Positions 9,101 to 17,224 of a stretch of DNA of 34,518 nt are shown piece by piece. Made by a program: the position numbers and the translations under genes. The DNA lies in the IMG/VR virus record IMGVR_UViG_3300021406_000030, positions 1 to 34,518 of that record; one strand, written 5' to 3'. The first letter of the stretch is position 1. Each line of letters starts with the position of its first letter. The stretch is from a virus. Below the pieces are notes generated by a model. It had not been told where the DNA came from. It saw nothing but the letters and a program-made list of their open reading frames with translations, and did no database searches.

Positions 9101-10286
9101 GAAGGAATTGCGCAGTATTAGGAAGGCTCCACGTTAGAGTCGCCGCTACATCGTGATTAAAGATGCCTCCCACCGCCGTTGCAATTTGGCCCGAATTGGG
9201 GTTCGTAGGAGGTCCGCAAGTGAGCGTCGTGGTAAGGCTCGAATTGGTTGTATTAGGCGTGCAATTCATAAATGGGACAAAGACGCCTTGATTGGTATCA
9301 GGCGGATTAACTTGCATCTGGATAGAGGATGTAGGCAACGGCACATGGCAACTAAGCCTCCCCGTTTCCGGATCAGGCTGCCAAGTACAGTTCACATCCC
9401 CTGAAGGCGCGACGGGAAGGGTTGAATTGAAATCTAGTATCTGGGGATTAGCCGAAAATTGTCCGCCAAGTAAAACGTCTTCCGCTTCGAACTTTACTGG
9501 CGTTGTGATTGAACTAATAACTCCTCCAGAGATCGTAACCGTCGTATTGTCCGGCCTTGAGCATCCCAACAAGGAACTCGTCGCTGTCACACACGTCGCG
9601 CTTTCTACTCCGCCGCTGGGATTTGTGAATTTAATTGTTGCCGTATCGGTAAAGTTCAAAAGTACTTGAGAAGCGTTGGCGGCAGTATTAGTATCCACCG
9701 TAAACGTTGAACCCGGTATCACAGCAGCCGTGATCTGACCTGCTCCCGGATTCGTGAAGTGAACAGTTCCTGAGTCTATGAAATTGATCGGGCTCGGCGT
9801 GGCCAGAGGCACATTGTTAACCTCAACCTGCGCAGGCTGGCAACCTCCAGTTCCATTTGAAGCAACCAATGTCCCAGCTATTCCTGACGTAGTGCAGCCA
9901 GCGCTTCCACCGCCTGTGGCAACGAGCAGATCTGTCAAAGTAACAGGAACGGTATAGACTAGCGGCTGGAATCCTCCGCTCATCACTACGTCATAGCCCT
10001 GACCGGTTGCAGCAAAGAACAGCCACTGTGCTTTCGTACTTGCAGTAAACGGGTTAGTCAGCGGCGTGTTGTTCGCATCCGCATAAATGGATGCAAGGTT
10101 GATTGTGCCCGTGAGATAAACCGTTATAGTGCATTGAGGAATGAGATTCTGAAACAGATTAGACGACGGCAGACCTGACGTTAGCACCGCAAACGAACCT
10201 TGCGTACAGTAGCCATTCAGAGCAGCCGTCTGCGCAACCATTGCGGATGGAAACATGAGTGCGAGGATGAGAACAAGTTTTTTCAT
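6111..10286 (-). CDS. Large exported tail-fibre-like beta-helix protein, 1391 aa
   Basis: Start chosen at ATG 10286, one-base TGATG overlap with the upstream LamG gene; the signal peptide is [19 protein letters not shown]. An in-frame GTG four codons upstream is an alternative. The N-terminal third has fibre-like low-complexity strands (TDLLVATGGG, repeated PSPINFI/TVHFTNPG units). The middle has Gly/Ser/Thr-rich trimeric-fibre-like repeats (STGDLTLSPSPITGTGT). Residues about 970-1330 form a right-handed beta-helix with repeated Asn turns (VDNNTIDNTG, VHHNHFFN, SGNTVESS). This is the usual architecture of a receptor-binding fibre or tailspike. No catalytic residues could be assigned. Confidence 0.8.
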   Translation of the reverse strand: MKKLVLILALMFPSAMVAQTAALNGYCTQGSFAVLTSGLPSSNLFQNLIPQCTITVYLTGTINLASIYADANNTPLTNPFTASTKAQWLFFAATGQGYDVVMSGGFQPLVYTVPVTLTDLLVATGGGSAGCTTSGIAGTLVASNGTGGCQPAQVEVNNVPLATPSPINFIDSGTVHFTNPGAGQITAAVIPGSTFTVDTNTAANASQVLLNFTDTATIKFTNPSGGVESATCVTATSSLLGCSRPDNTTVTISGGVISSITTPVKFEAEDVLLGGQFSANPQILDFNSTLPVAPSGDVNCTWQPDPETGRLSCHVPLPTSSIQMQVNPPDTNQGVFVPFMNCTPNTTNSSLTTTLTCGPPTNPNSGQIATAVGGIFNHDVAATLTWSLPNTAQFLPAGAVITNAYGVSYNSTGPGSAAILMRCGVTTPSVSVASSPAGTQATTLIPSVTNANIASVVCQAEVNQSVFGTFGSIDTTLVGTWIEYTGAPPPANTSILVQYPLAYTANLQTLGITANWPNSLSPLLFSQLPTVTYEMPSGWPVFMVSDNTTTITGNPCAGAGVVQPNNSYCQADGVGGYLFAGYVGGSGGGGSVSLTSSTGDLTLSPSPITGTGTIDLNLAHANTWSAVQTLSASNALVLSAMTGTSCLEEISGVVTATGSACGSGGGSGFPITLGSTSIASGSTTTAVAGLSVNGVTLNSAGSSSLFLNQAGGYTTPAGSGGLSGMTAGQVPIAATATTVTSSKVLAGSGAGITTGPTTSTNLDCAQFSGTTGQIADAGAPCGSGGSTGNIIYVNAGTGVDVGPLITTADTTLGSNSGTIIVSSGDTETTAPTLSSNHSLVLATAITWAATMTLPTSSSGQTISCPAPQTINTTYSGSGQPDGIWIQGTSIAHVTIRDCRVIGNSTSAGSNPVYALYAMLVVYGGNDIKVLHNTLTNMQLLYTNCSLGVSSCSYSAATTGNSTYNVAVDNNTIDNTGAPGLGSGVNLVYTYNAIVAGNNFQSPYYGMWYWGGDSNTDNTLTNTRKTQQISVENNIVSVTSGRSCMWGSMGQYIDFGSNQCTGGGSSGDTGYDVEGTWDADIHDNKLQGPGFPNGDLATFYDSTRVTFHHNHIYTTSADKPFRLNASASTANNVIVTLDDNTFDCTSGVCASEVNGMEQFIVHHNHFFNATLSTSTAVSPANSNQLLWTDNDFHFSASTSFAIEAFDFAHNTNSNGFADISGNTVESSATQSGGTRAIYAITADSVLTQTRIVNNKMIGVDPFPIDIECDGTSSGNSCLIKGNTLASNDIVETGSVAANSSGNYPPVSVSVSSGTQGANSCSSATTITIPGVNTSSMLKVGYSVDQTSLTGWGSSAGMVFQAWPSAANTVSWKLCNQTASSITYSGDTFVVED

Positions 10287-10384
10287 CAGAATGAACACTG
10301 ACTCGCTACGTTCGTGGTGCCGTTGACGTTGAGATTGATTCCGCCCGTGGTTGCGACTTCGGGCGAGGTCTGGTTGATCGGCCA
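10261..10384 (-). repeat. Fibre-module direct repeat, copy 2
   Basis: Partner of the block at 5313-5436. The 66 bases 10319-10384 are identical to copy 1; the differences cluster around the intergenic junction and the first codons of the downstream fibre gene. The long identical tract indicates recent duplication or continuing recombination between modules. Confidence 0.9.
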
Positions 10385-11053
10385 GTAATAGACGACAGAT
10401 CCAGTTCCGCTTGCCGCTGTTGGACGACCACAGGCCGAGAACGATGCGGCATCGGTCCCATTCGGCGTTCCATTGATAATGGCTATTTCCGAGAGCCTTC
10501 CCGCAGAGAAAAACGATGTTCCAGCCCTTGATCCGACGTACAAAACCTGAGAGGTAAACTGTGTCGCCGTGCCTGTAATTGCGACTGTGACCGTTTGCGA
10601 TACCCCATCGACCCATGCAGAGCAGGTTTGAGCACTGCTGTTCCAGTTCAACACATAGCTATGCCATGCGGCGGCTGAAGGACGGGCAAACCAGCAACTT
10701 AGAAAGTTGGTTCCGTCTCGGACTGAAAATTCGAACCCTCCAGTCCCCGAACTATTGGGGTTGACTATAAAGGCCCCGACATTACTGCTGAAGTTTGTAG
10801 AGGTCTCGAACACGATCTCGTCTGTATTTGAAAAGGCATTCCAATAGAGGCGAAATTCCAGAGCGATAGTAGCAGTTGTGAGACCGGTTAGAGATAGCGA
10901 CGATGCCGATTGCAAGAAATCGCTTGTTCCGTTAAACTGACGAGCGTGATTTGTTGTTCCTGAGATGGACACATGGCGATGATTGCCAGTCGATACGACC
11001 TGAGCGCCCGCAATCGAGCAGAGTATCAAAAGTATCGCGCTAATACGTGCCAT
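10286..11053 (-). CDS. Exported LamG/concanavalin-like domain protein, paralogue, 255 aa
   Basis: Residues 1-18 are a Sec signal peptide ([18 protein letters not shown]). The rest aligns along its whole length with the protein at 5338-6111: [49 protein letters not shown], and the shared C-terminal [14 protein letters not shown] block. The middle of the fold has diverged more than the ends, as expected if the centre carries the binding specificity. The start overlaps the end of the upstream fibre gene by 14 nt. It probably works with the adjacent 1391-aa fibre. Confidence 0.8.
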   Translation of the reverse strand: MARISAILLILCSIAGAQVVSTGNHRHVSISGTTNHARQFNGTSDFLQSASSLSLTGLTTATIALEFRLYWNAFSNTDEIVFETSTNFSSNVGAFIVNPNSSGTGGFEFSVRDGTNFLSCWFARPSAAAWHSYVLNWNSSAQTCSAWVDGVSQTVTVAITGTATQFTSQVLYVGSRAGTSFFSAGRLSEIAIINGTPNGTDAASFSACGRPTAASGTGSVVYYWPINQTSPEVATTGGINLNVNGTTNVASQCSF

Positions 11054-12716
11054 TGACCACCCATGTTGATTGCTTGGAAGTTCCGTCTGCTACGAATGTG
11101 AATTTTATGTAATCTCCGTTTGTCAGCAGAATATTCGCGCTCTGCGTGCCTGCAGCGAAGCTTGAAGTGCATGTAACGGCTCCGGTCAGAAGCGCTCCGA
11201 GCGTGTTTCCTGCCGCGTTCATAGTTGAACTTCCGCTGTTATCGGTGAAGCATTGAATTCCGGTAAGCGTGATCGTTGATCCAGTGGTGTTTTTGCAGGT
11301 ACTTTGCAAATAGGTCCCTGTATTAATAGCATTCAGGCCGTCGCCGATTCCCGGCTGACAGGACCACGATCTAGCAGCCAAGCTAATCGTTACCGCTCCA
11401 GTAGCTCCGCTTACTTGAATCGGAGCGGTGGCAGCCAAACTAGAAACTCCGGAACTCGCTACGATTCCAAACTGTGTCCCCATAATTACTGTTGGCGTAC
11501 CTACAATCGTCCCCGTCGTTACCGCCTGTATGTCTAGCAAATCCCCTTGCGCGACTGTGAAATTATGTGTCAGATCATTACATGAGGTAGCCGATGCTCC
11601 GCTTATAGTGCAAGTAAGTGCCGTACCCGCTGCATTTTTTCGCCAAGTATATACAACAGAATTGCCCACACCCGGTGCAGCACTCATTTGAACAGAGAAA
11701 TTCTGGATAGTTGCTGCTGCTGGAGAATCGAGATCAACGTTGGTTTCAGTTGAACTCGTTAGACCGCCGCCACCAATCGGAAAGTATAGCGTTCCGCTCA
11801 GGGTGAGCGACGGACCCGAGTAAACCACAGGAGCAGCGCCCGCTGTCACTCCTGCAATAGCCGCTTGTAATGCAGCCATCGTTGCGAGTTGGGTTGTATT
11901 GGTTCCGGGGGCTGCCGTAGGGGCGGCAGGAATTCCAGTGAAAGTCGGAGATGCTAGCGGAGCCTTAGCGTTCAACTGGGTTTGGATTGAACTCGTCGGA
12001 TCAATGAATGCAAACGTTGCAGGCGTCACTCCGTCCACAGTCTTATTCGTCAGTGTCTGTGTATCGGTCGTGCCGACGATTGTTCCTGCTGGTGCTGCAA
12101 CGCTGCTAGTAAGGGTCGTGGCGCTTCCTGCAATAGGAATTTGGCCGGTCGTAAGGCCAGAGATGCCGCTACCTCCTCCACATCCGGTACAACTTGACAC
12201 CGTAATCGCTGGGGAGCCTGTCAAGCCAGACGCCAAGCCACTTGTGTTGCCTGTGCCGCCATTTGTCGTGCTAAGAGGTAGGGTTAGCGTGGCCTGCTTT
12301 CCGTTCAACTGTGTCTGCACGCTCGATGTGGCATCCATGAAGGCCATCGTTGCCGCACTAACACCATTTGTCGAGGTTGGCGTGATCGCCCCGAGGGTAA
12401 GAGTGATGGCAGGAGTTGTGGTCGCGGTTGCAACTGAACCAGATACTCCGTTGGCCGTTACCACTGAAACGCTGGTAACCGTTCCGCTTCCTCCACCGCC
12501 TCCAAAACACGATGAATCCGCAGGAACCCATTGACTGCTGCTATTCAAACAATACAGAGCGACCGGAGGAGGCTGATTGATCGGGTTCGTTGTCGAAGTC
12601 GATGGCGCACCAACCCAACTTCCTGCCGACATGATGTATGCCGCTGCGGGCGGAGGATTGCTCTGTGCAGCCATAGGCACAGCGAACAACGCGAGAATGA
12701 AGAGAAACTTTTTCAT
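11040..12716 (-). CDS. Exported tail-fibre protein with phage fibre repeats, 558 aa
   Basis: Signal peptide [18 protein letters not shown], behind a GAGGGGAT ribosome site. Residues 75-160 carry Gly-rich fibre repeats ([29 protein letters not shown]). A second set contains [11 protein letters not shown] and [19 protein letters not shown], which matches the phage_fiber_2-type repeat found in many tail fibres. The C-terminal half is a beta-rich domain with paired cysteines. Such repeats are strongly associated with virion fibres, so a phage role is more secure here than for its neighbours, which makes the N-terminal export signal the odd part. It opens the six-gene exported cassette. Confidence 0.85.
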   Translation of the reverse strand: MKKFLFILALFAVPMAAQSNPPPAAAYIMSAGSWVGAPSTSTTNPINQPPPVALYCLNSSSQWVPADSSCFGGGGGSGTVTSVSVVTANGVSGSVATATTTPAITLTLGAITPTSTNGVSAATMAFMDATSSVQTQLNGKQATLTLPLSTTNGGTGNTSGLASGLTGSPAITVSSCTGCGGGSGISGLTTGQIPIAGSATTLTSSVAAPAGTIVGTTDTQTLTNKTVDGVTPATFAFIDPTSSIQTQLNAKAPLASPTFTGIPAAPTAAPGTNTTQLATMAALQAAIAGVTAGAAPVVYSGPSLTLSGTLYFPIGGGGLTSSTETNVDLDSPAAATIQNFSVQMSAAPGVGNSVVYTWRKNAAGTALTCTISGASATSCNDLTHNFTVAQGDLLDIQAVTTGTIVGTPTVIMGTQFGIVASSGVSSLAATAPIQVSGATGAVTISLAARSWSCQPGIGDGLNAINTGTYLQSTCKNTTGSTITLTGIQCFTDNSGSSTMNAAGNTLGALLTGAVTCTSSFAAGTQSANILLTNGDYIKFTFVADGTSKQSTWVVNGTY

Positions 12717-12723
12717 ATCCCCT

Positions 12724-13113
12724 CTACTTCGTGGCCGTCAATGTCATTGCCACTGCATTTCCCAAAGCCGCTACATACGCAGCCACATACTTTGGCCACA
12801 CATTTGTCGGCATATCCCAGCGACCAACGTTTGCACTGTTCACGACGTTGATATTGCCAATCTGGTTGTAGTACCCCGGATACGGATTGCCGATGTCGTT
12901 GTTGGCACCGAGAATGTAAATATTGAAGGCTCCCGGAGCAGAGGCAAACGCCACTTCAAACGACAAACCCCACGGATAAAATGACCGGTTGATGCGCTCA
13001 AGCAAGAACGATCTGCTCAAAGTTCCAACAGCCACTACTTCGTTATCCCAGAGAAATACCTGAGCGTTGTTTCTGAGTATGTTGGCAAGATTGTTTCCCG
13101 GATAGGGTGGCAT
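12724..13113 (-). CDS. Hypothetical structural protein, 129 aa
   Basis: ATG 13113 follows a GAGGAGT ribosome site. No signal peptide. The protein is beta-rich with aromatic strands ([22 protein letters not shown], split by turns; [15 protein letters not shown]) and a final strand ending VAMTLTATK. It sits between the adaptor-like gene and the fibre cassette, a typical place for a minor tail or neck protein. The phrase [13 protein letters not shown] resembles minor structural proteins encoded beside capsid genes, but no family is assigned. Confidence 0.65.
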   Translation of the reverse strand: MPPYPGNNLANILRNNAQVFLWDNEVVAVGTLSRSFLLERINRSFYPWGLSFEVAFASAPGAFNIYILGANNDIGNPYPGYYNQIGNINVVNSANVGRWDMPTNVWPKYVAAYVAALGNAVAMTLTATK

Positions 13114-13152
13114 AGTTACTCCTCTTCCTGTTCCTACTGCGGTGCCGGTGCG

Positions 13153-14436
13153 TTAGAAAACTCCCACATTCAATTGGCCTGCGAGTGTTGCGAAACCATC
13201 TTGGTATCCGGGCGGAGGCGTTTGTTGAGCCTTGGTAAAGTAGAGATCGGTAATATTCTTGTCCACAATACGAAGTTGCCTCAATAAATCTGTGTACTCT
13301 TCGTGGTAGGCTTTCGCGAGAAATTGCCAGTTAGCTCCTGATCCTCTCTCCATTGAATCTCCACGTTGTCCTTCTTTCCAGAGGCAACACATTTCGTAGG
13401 CTCTTTGTCTTACGATTTCTTCAGTTAATGGAGGTGGAAGGGTATCATTGGGATTCTGAAGTAATGGCCAGTTAGCTTGACACCTAAATGTATAGGGCAA
13501 GACAGAAATTGGATGGGGCCATAATTCCGCCAGCCAGCTTCCATAAGTGGCACTACCCGGTCTAGAATCAATTTGATATGGCACAACATATAAAGGTTCA
13601 TCAAAAACTGTTCTCTCTGCATCGATGTTAGCTAGGTCTAACTGTGTATAACTCCAGTAATCCATCGCATTATTATTTGTGGTGTCCATGATTCCATACC
13701 ACCGACGGAAGTTAGCAGGAAGTGGATAGTAAGCCTGATAAATCATAAATGAGCCATTCGTAACTGGCGGCTCCGTCCAAGGTCTATCTATGGTTAGCGT
13801 GGCCTGCATAACGGCTGTAAATGTCGCGGAGGTACCTCCTGCAACCAAGGTGAATACTGGAGGTAGTTGGTATCCAGTTCCTGTATTTAGGACCACTGGC
13901 GGCAACGTTACCGTACCGTCTTGGTTAACCGTAATCTCAGCTTGACCGCCTGACCCGAGAGTATTAGGAACGGTCGTGCCATTTACAACATAGATACCCG
14001 GCGTCTGTCCAGACCCCGGAGTGTTGATTGTTAAATACGATACGGTTCCATTATTGCCAAGGGCGATAATGTTATACAACGAGTAGTATGGAATCCGAAT
14101 CTGCTGCTGAGTCAAAAGTGGAGGATACGGAACCGTTTTTGTCCACGATGCGGTAGCAACTGCATCTCCTGTAATCGTCGTCGTGAACGGAACCACAGTT
14201 ATCGTTCCGGGACTTAGGAAAGTTGCACCAGCATTAAACGATTGGTTCTGTCCCTGACCAGAGTAAGAGCCGCCTAGCAAGCCGGGAGTTAACCAGCCAC
14301 CAGTTATACATTGGAACGACCAGACATTATCATTTTGAATACGTTGGAAAGCCTCGTTGATTCTAGTCGCAGCTAGGCCGCGATTCATGCCGGGTATAGT
14401 ACCCAATACGTCTTGAATTAGATTTTGGAAGGCCAT
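13153..14436 (-). CDS. Probable head-to-tail adaptor/neck protein with inserted beta domain, 427 aa
   Basis: Start chosen at ATG 14436, which has a GGGAGG site 8 nt upstream; a longer in-frame start 19 codons earlier lacks one. The N-terminal helices (INEAFQRIQNDNVWSFQ) and C-terminal helical part (EEIVRQRAYEMCCLW, YHEEYTDLLRQLRIVDKNI) resemble adaptor proteins that close the portal of podovirus-like phages. Between them, about residues 130-220, lies an inserted beta domain with GSGQTPGIY and GTGYQLPPVF motifs. The same domain is seen in the 16367-17224 product. The role is inferred from position and fold pattern and could instead be a tail-tube protein. Confidence 0.6.
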   Translation of the reverse strand: MAFQNLIQDVLGTIPGMNRGLAATRINEAFQRIQNDNVWSFQCITGGWLTPGLLGGSYSGQGQNQSFNAGATFLSPGTITVVPFTTTITGDAVATASWTKTVPYPPLLTQQQIRIPYYSLYNIIALGNNGTVSYLTINTPGSGQTPGIYVVNGTTVPNTLGSGGQAEITVNQDGTVTLPPVVLNTGTGYQLPPVFTLVAGGTSATFTAVMQATLTIDRPWTEPPVTNGSFMIYQAYYPLPANFRRWYGIMDTTNNNAMDYWSYTQLDLANIDAERTVFDEPLYVVPYQIDSRPGSATYGSWLAELWPHPISVLPYTFRCQANWPLLQNPNDTLPPPLTEEIVRQRAYEMCCLWKEGQRGDSMERGSGANWQFLAKAYHEEYTDLLRQLRIVDKNITDLYFTKAQQTPPPGYQDGFATLAGQLNVGVF

Positions 14437-14476
14437 TATGCAGCCTCCCAAGTTGTAGTAAAATTGAGATAATTTA

Positions 14477-14493
14477 GTGCGGCTAGCCCGCAC
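14477..14493. promoter_or_regulatory. Perfect hairpin between divergent genes
   Basis: GTGCGG at 14477-14482 pairs with CCGCAC at 14488-14493 around a 5-nt loop. It lies in the 74-nt gap between the minus-strand adaptor gene (start 14436) and the plus-strand endonuclease (start 14511). On the minus strand it is followed by an AT-rich stretch (TAAATTATC), so it could be a weak terminator. No convincing promoter was found in this gap. Confidence 0.4.
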
Positions 14494-14510
14494 CCATCGG
14501 AGGTAGACCG

Positions 14511-15605
14511 ATGAGCAACCTGCTTCAACAGGTGGCCCAGCCGCTTCAACAGATTACCACTTTTATTTACGGCCTTGTTGACCCAAGAACTGGACACGTT
14601 CGTTACGTTGGTAAATCTAACAAACCCACTGTTCGTTTGGGTCTTCATCTGATTCCATCTCAATTGAAAGAAACAACCCACAAAACCCGATGGTTGCGAC
14701 AACTTCTCGATGCCGGAGAAAGACCGCGTCTGATAATCCTTGAGAATGTCCCTAAAGTATCTTGGCCGGAATCGGAGAAGAAATGGATTTCTCACTATCG
14801 TAACCTTCCTAATTACCCGCCTCTTACTAACAGTACTGATGGAGGGGAAGGAGTCGAAGGGTACGTCTATTCTGAGGAGGAAAGAAAGAAGCGATCCGCT
14901 TCTCATCTTGGGCTCAAAATGCCTCCCGGTACCGGCAAGAAAATTAGTGAAGCGAATCGAGGTATACCTAAAAGCACTGAAGCGCGCATACATTTTTCTA
15001 GTGGACAAAAAAATCGTTGGCAAAATGCCTCTGATGAAGAGAAACAAAACATGCTTAAAAATCTTCGCAATCCGCAGAGCCACGAAAGAATAGAGCAAAG
15101 CAGGGTGCGCTCTAGAAATGCTCCTAGAATATCTAACACCACTTCTCAATATAGAAACGTCATTAGGGTTAAAGGGACAAAAGAATGGCAAAGACAGTGG
15201 CGCGCTGGATGCATAATTGACGGAAAACATATTTGCATCGGATTTTTTTATACCGAAGAGGAGGCTGCGAGAGCGAGAGATCGCTATGTACTCAAGCACA
15301 TCGGAGAACACGTTATTCTCAATTTTCCTCGTGCGGAATACGAATCCGATCCATGCAAAATAGTCGTCAGTAACGGGAAACACAGTCGCTCTCAAACGAT
15401 ATCCAAAAACAACGCTTCGGGATATAAAGGGGTAAGAAAGAACGGTAAAAATGGATGGACGGCGAGTATTAGTCATATGGGTACCCTCTATCGCCTCGGT
15501 ACACATCGAACTCGCGAGGATGCCGCTAGACGATGGGATCTTAAAGCCATCGAACTCTTCGGTGACTTGGCCGTAACCAATTTCCCTCGTGCGAGCTACG
15601 ATTGA
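14511..15605 (+). CDS. GIY-YIG homing endonuclease with NUMOD3 and two AP2 domains, 364 aa
   Basis: The only well-supported plus-strand gene; ATG 14511 follows CGGAGGT. Residues 18-100 form a GIY-YIG nuclease (IYG at 19-21, RYVG at 31-34, R42, E88 or so as metal ligand). Residues about 121-170 carry a NUMOD3 DNA-binding helix pattern (EERKKRSASHLG, KKISEANRG). AP2/ERF-type domains lie at about 212-273 (QWRAGCIIDGKHICIG, EEEAARARDRYV) and 302-359 (SGYKGVRKNGKNGWTASI, REDAARRWDLKAIELFG). Free-standing endonucleases of this kind cut a rival allele and spread themselves. It separates the adaptor gene from the small basic gene at 15618-15734, in the opposite orientation, as expected for a mobile intruder. 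Confidence 0.92.
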   Translation: MSNLLQQVAQPLQQITTFIYGLVDPRTGHVRYVGKSNKPTVRLGLHLIPSQLKETTHKTRWLRQLLDAGERPRLIILENVPKVSWPESEKKWISHYRNLPNYPPLTNSTDGGEGVEGYVYSEEERKKRSASHLGLKMPPGTGKKISEANRGIPKSTEARIHFSSGQKNRWQNASDEEKQNMLKNLRNPQSHERIEQSRVRSRNAPRISNTTSQYRNVIRVKGTKEWQRQWRAGCIIDGKHICIGFFYTEEEAARARDRYVLKHIGEHVILNFPRAEYESDPCKIVVSNGKHSRSQTISKNNASGYKGVRKNGKNGWTASISHMGTLYRLGTHRTREDAARRWDLKAIELFGDLAVTNFPRASYD

Positions 15606-15617
15606 CACGCCTCATCC

Positions 15618-15734
15618 TCACTGTTTAACAAACACCTTTTTCCGTGCGACCTTTTTAGGAACTTTCTGCGATCTTCCATAGATCGCCCGGAAGCTGGGGC
15701 TGCTGGCATACGTCTTCTTTACCCGATGCTTCAT
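15618..15734 (-). CDS. Tiny basic protein, 38 aa (MKHRVK family)
   Basis: ATG 15734 is preceded by AAGGAGT; stop TGA at 15618. About one third of the residues are Lys or Arg, including a KKVARKK tail. The N-terminus MKHRVK is the same as that of the 33-aa protein at 20572-20673. Its strong ribosome site and 10-nt spacing from the upstream gene support expression. The composition suggests nucleic-acid binding, for example a minor internal head or DNA-condensing protein; this is an inference. Confidence 0.6.
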   Translation of the reverse strand: MKHRVKKTYASSPSFRAIYGRSQKVPKKVARKKVFVKQ

Positions 15735-15744
15735 CGCGTACTCC

Positions 15745-15873
15745 TTACTTCGAGGTCAATTTGGCAAGGTTCTTGGTCTTCGTCTTGCCACCCTTCTTGT
15801 GTGCCCACTGCTTGCCCTTTGGCATGCATGCAACTGCAAGGTGAGCCTTCTTCTTCGAGGATTTCCGCGCCAT
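15745..15873 (-). CDS. Tiny Lys-rich protein, 42 aa
   Basis: ATG 15873 has an AAAAGGAG site 8 nt upstream and the stop is TAA at 15745. The product contains MARKSSKKKAHL and KKGGKTKTKN, with about 14 lysines. It follows a strong terminator-like hairpin and is tightly linked to the next tiny basic gene. A longer overlapping frame (15731-15973) was rejected because it lacks a ribosome site and ignores this one. Probably binds nucleic acid in the capsid or the host; no family known. Confidence 0.65.
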   Translation of the reverse strand: MARKSSKKKAHLAVACMPKGKQWAHKKGGKTKTKNLAKLTSK

Positions 15874-15912
15874 AACTCATCTCCTTTTCGGTTAGAACTA
15901 CGTTTCTGTTAA

Positions 15913-15958
15913 AACGCCCTCTGTAAGCTGCCCCAGTAAGGGACTCACAGAGGGCGTT
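15913..15958 (-). terminator. Intrinsic terminator-like hairpin
   Basis: AACGCCCTCTGT at 15913-15924 pairs perfectly with 15947-15958; three further pairs (one G-U) extend the stem to 15, and a small CCC/GGG hairpin sits in the loop. Read on the minus strand the stem is followed by TTTT. It ends the unit finishing with the 16013-16357 gene and precedes the Lys-rich mini-genes, which may be expressed by read-through or a separate promoter. Confidence 0.75.
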
Positions 15959-16012
15959 CAATTGTCTGTCCACCGGGAGAGGTAGTTTTAAACAGACCTT
16001 GTTAAAACCTCG

Positions 16013-16357
16013 TTACCACTGTCCACAGAATCCGCCCAGTTGAACCGTTTCTCCTGAAAGATTTGCTGCGGCAGCTACCTGCGTATTTGCGGTTCCACCA
16101 ACTGTGTTACCGGGTGCGTAGAGCCACATTACAGACCACGTAATGCGCTCACCCGATGCCGAAGGAAATGCAAGTACATAATAGTTTTTGCTGACCGACA
16201 ACACTCCACCGAACAACACATCAATAAACCGGCGATTGTTCTGGAGTGTGACTGGATCACCACCAGTGACGTAAGACGCAGGACCCGTCCCATAGCCAGC
16301 AAATGCTTGGCGATAGCCGATGTAGTCCGGGTACCCATTTACCATCGTGAGAATCAT
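16013..16357 (-). CDS. Hypothetical structural protein, 114 aa
   Basis: ATG 16357 follows AAGGAGAC. Beta-rich with aromatic strands (RFIDVLFGGVLSVSKNYYVLAF, broken by a turn; ERITWSVMWLYAPG) and a small C-terminal Gly/Cys end. It is 9 nt from the upstream decoration-like gene. A small beta protein next to a major capsid gene is often a head-decoration or neck component, but there is no recognisable family signature. Confidence 0.6.
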   Translation of the reverse strand: MILTMVNGYPDYIGYRQAFAGYGTGPASYVTGGDPVTLQNNRRFIDVLFGGVLSVSKNYYVLAFPSASGERITWSVMWLYAPGNTVGGTANTQVAAAANLSGETVQLGGFCGQW

Positions 16358-16366
16358 TGCGTCTCC

Positions 16367-17224
16367 TTAGTCTTGGATTACCATGCAGGCGTAGCCGAGC
16401 AGTGCCTTGAACAAGATGCCGTTCGCTGGAATATCGACCGCCAGTCCGATTGTCGAAATAATCGGCGAACCGGGTCCAGTTGTGGTTACTGTTCCGGGAT
16501 CTGTCGTAACAGCGTTCACATATGCAGGCAAGCTAGCTGTACCAACTGCGGATTTTGCCAGCACGGTCGCGAGGCCGAGTTCCTGAATGAAGGTGAAGTT
16601 TCCCGGAGTCGGAGCGTTCAGGAAGACCACCGGACGAACCGGGATAGCTGTCGGAATAGCCGCGCCAACCTGATCAGCGCTCGTCACAATGTTCGGTGTC
16701 GAATTCAGCTGCACCGCGAGCGTTCCCGGAGTTCCACCCAAAGCCGTGAGGCTGAAGGTCGGCACACCGACATAGCCGTATCCGCCGTTGAGCACTACCG
16801 GGTTTCCGCTGATCGTTCCGGCAGATCCAACAACGACCTGAATAACCGCACCCGCTCCACCGCCGCTGCCGACTGTGGCTGCGATTGTGTATGTGCCCGC
16901 CGTCTGTCCGGAACCTACGGTAATGGTCTGTACGGCCTGTACAAAGGAGCCCGCACGGAGATAGCCGACTGTTCCCGTCTTGACGTTCGCAGCGGTTGCA
17001 CCGGAATCAACTTGGACATAGCGATAACGTCCGGCGTGACACAGACCTATCGTAGATACGGAAAGCTGATTCGCTTCCTTTTCCGTAAGATCAAAGTAGT
17101 CGCCGACGTTCAATCCGCCAGTGTTGTACTGCTGACCGGTAACTGGATCGAGCAAGCCCGTCGCAGACGGAGAGTTCGCGTTATTGAGTCCACCCCAAAT
17201 CGGGATTATTTGCTGTTGCGGCAT
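16367..17224 (-). CDS. Probable capsid decoration/head-fibre protein, 285 aa
   Basis: ATG 17224 has an AGGAGAA site. The first 60 residues hold LLDPVTGQQYNTGG and a short helical stretch (FDLTEKEANQL). Residues about 95-175 carry a beta domain (GSGQTAGTYTI, NGGYGYVGVPTFSLT) of the same kind as the insertion in the adaptor-like protein at 13153-14436. The C-terminal part is hydrophobic and beta-rich (LATVLAKSAVGTA, GILFKALLGYACMVIQD). Its place directly after the major capsid gene fits a decoration or capsid-stabilising protein. The exact role is inferred. Confidence 0.55.
   Translation of the reverse strand: MPQQQIIPIWGGLNNANSPSATGLLDPVTGQQYNTGGLNVGDYFDLTEKEANQLSVSTIGLCHAGRYRYVQVDSGATAANVKTGTVGYLRAGSFVQAVQTITVGSGQTAGTYTIAATVGSGGGAGAVIQVVVGSAGTISGNPVVLNGGYGYVGVPTFSLTALGGTPGTLAVQLNSTPNIVTSADQVGAAIPTAIPVRPVVFLNAPTPGNFTFIQELGLATVLAKSAVGTASLPAYVNAVTTDPGTVTTTGPGSPIISTIGLAVDIPANGILFKALLGYACMVIQD

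Noticed and set aside
1760-12716. Diversity-generating retroelement acting on the fibre genes
   Set aside because: No reverse transcriptase, template repeat or adenine-biased variable repeat is seen; the repeats are explained by module duplication.
14436-15608. 390-codon minus-strand frame
   Set aside because: It lies antisense to the well-supported GIY-YIG/AP2 gene and has Ser/Arg/Phe-rich composition typical of a shadow frame.
15731-15973. 80-codon minus frame
   Set aside because: Another frame over the same bases (15745-15873) has a strong ribosome site and a Lys-rich product; the longer frame also crosses the terminator hairpin.
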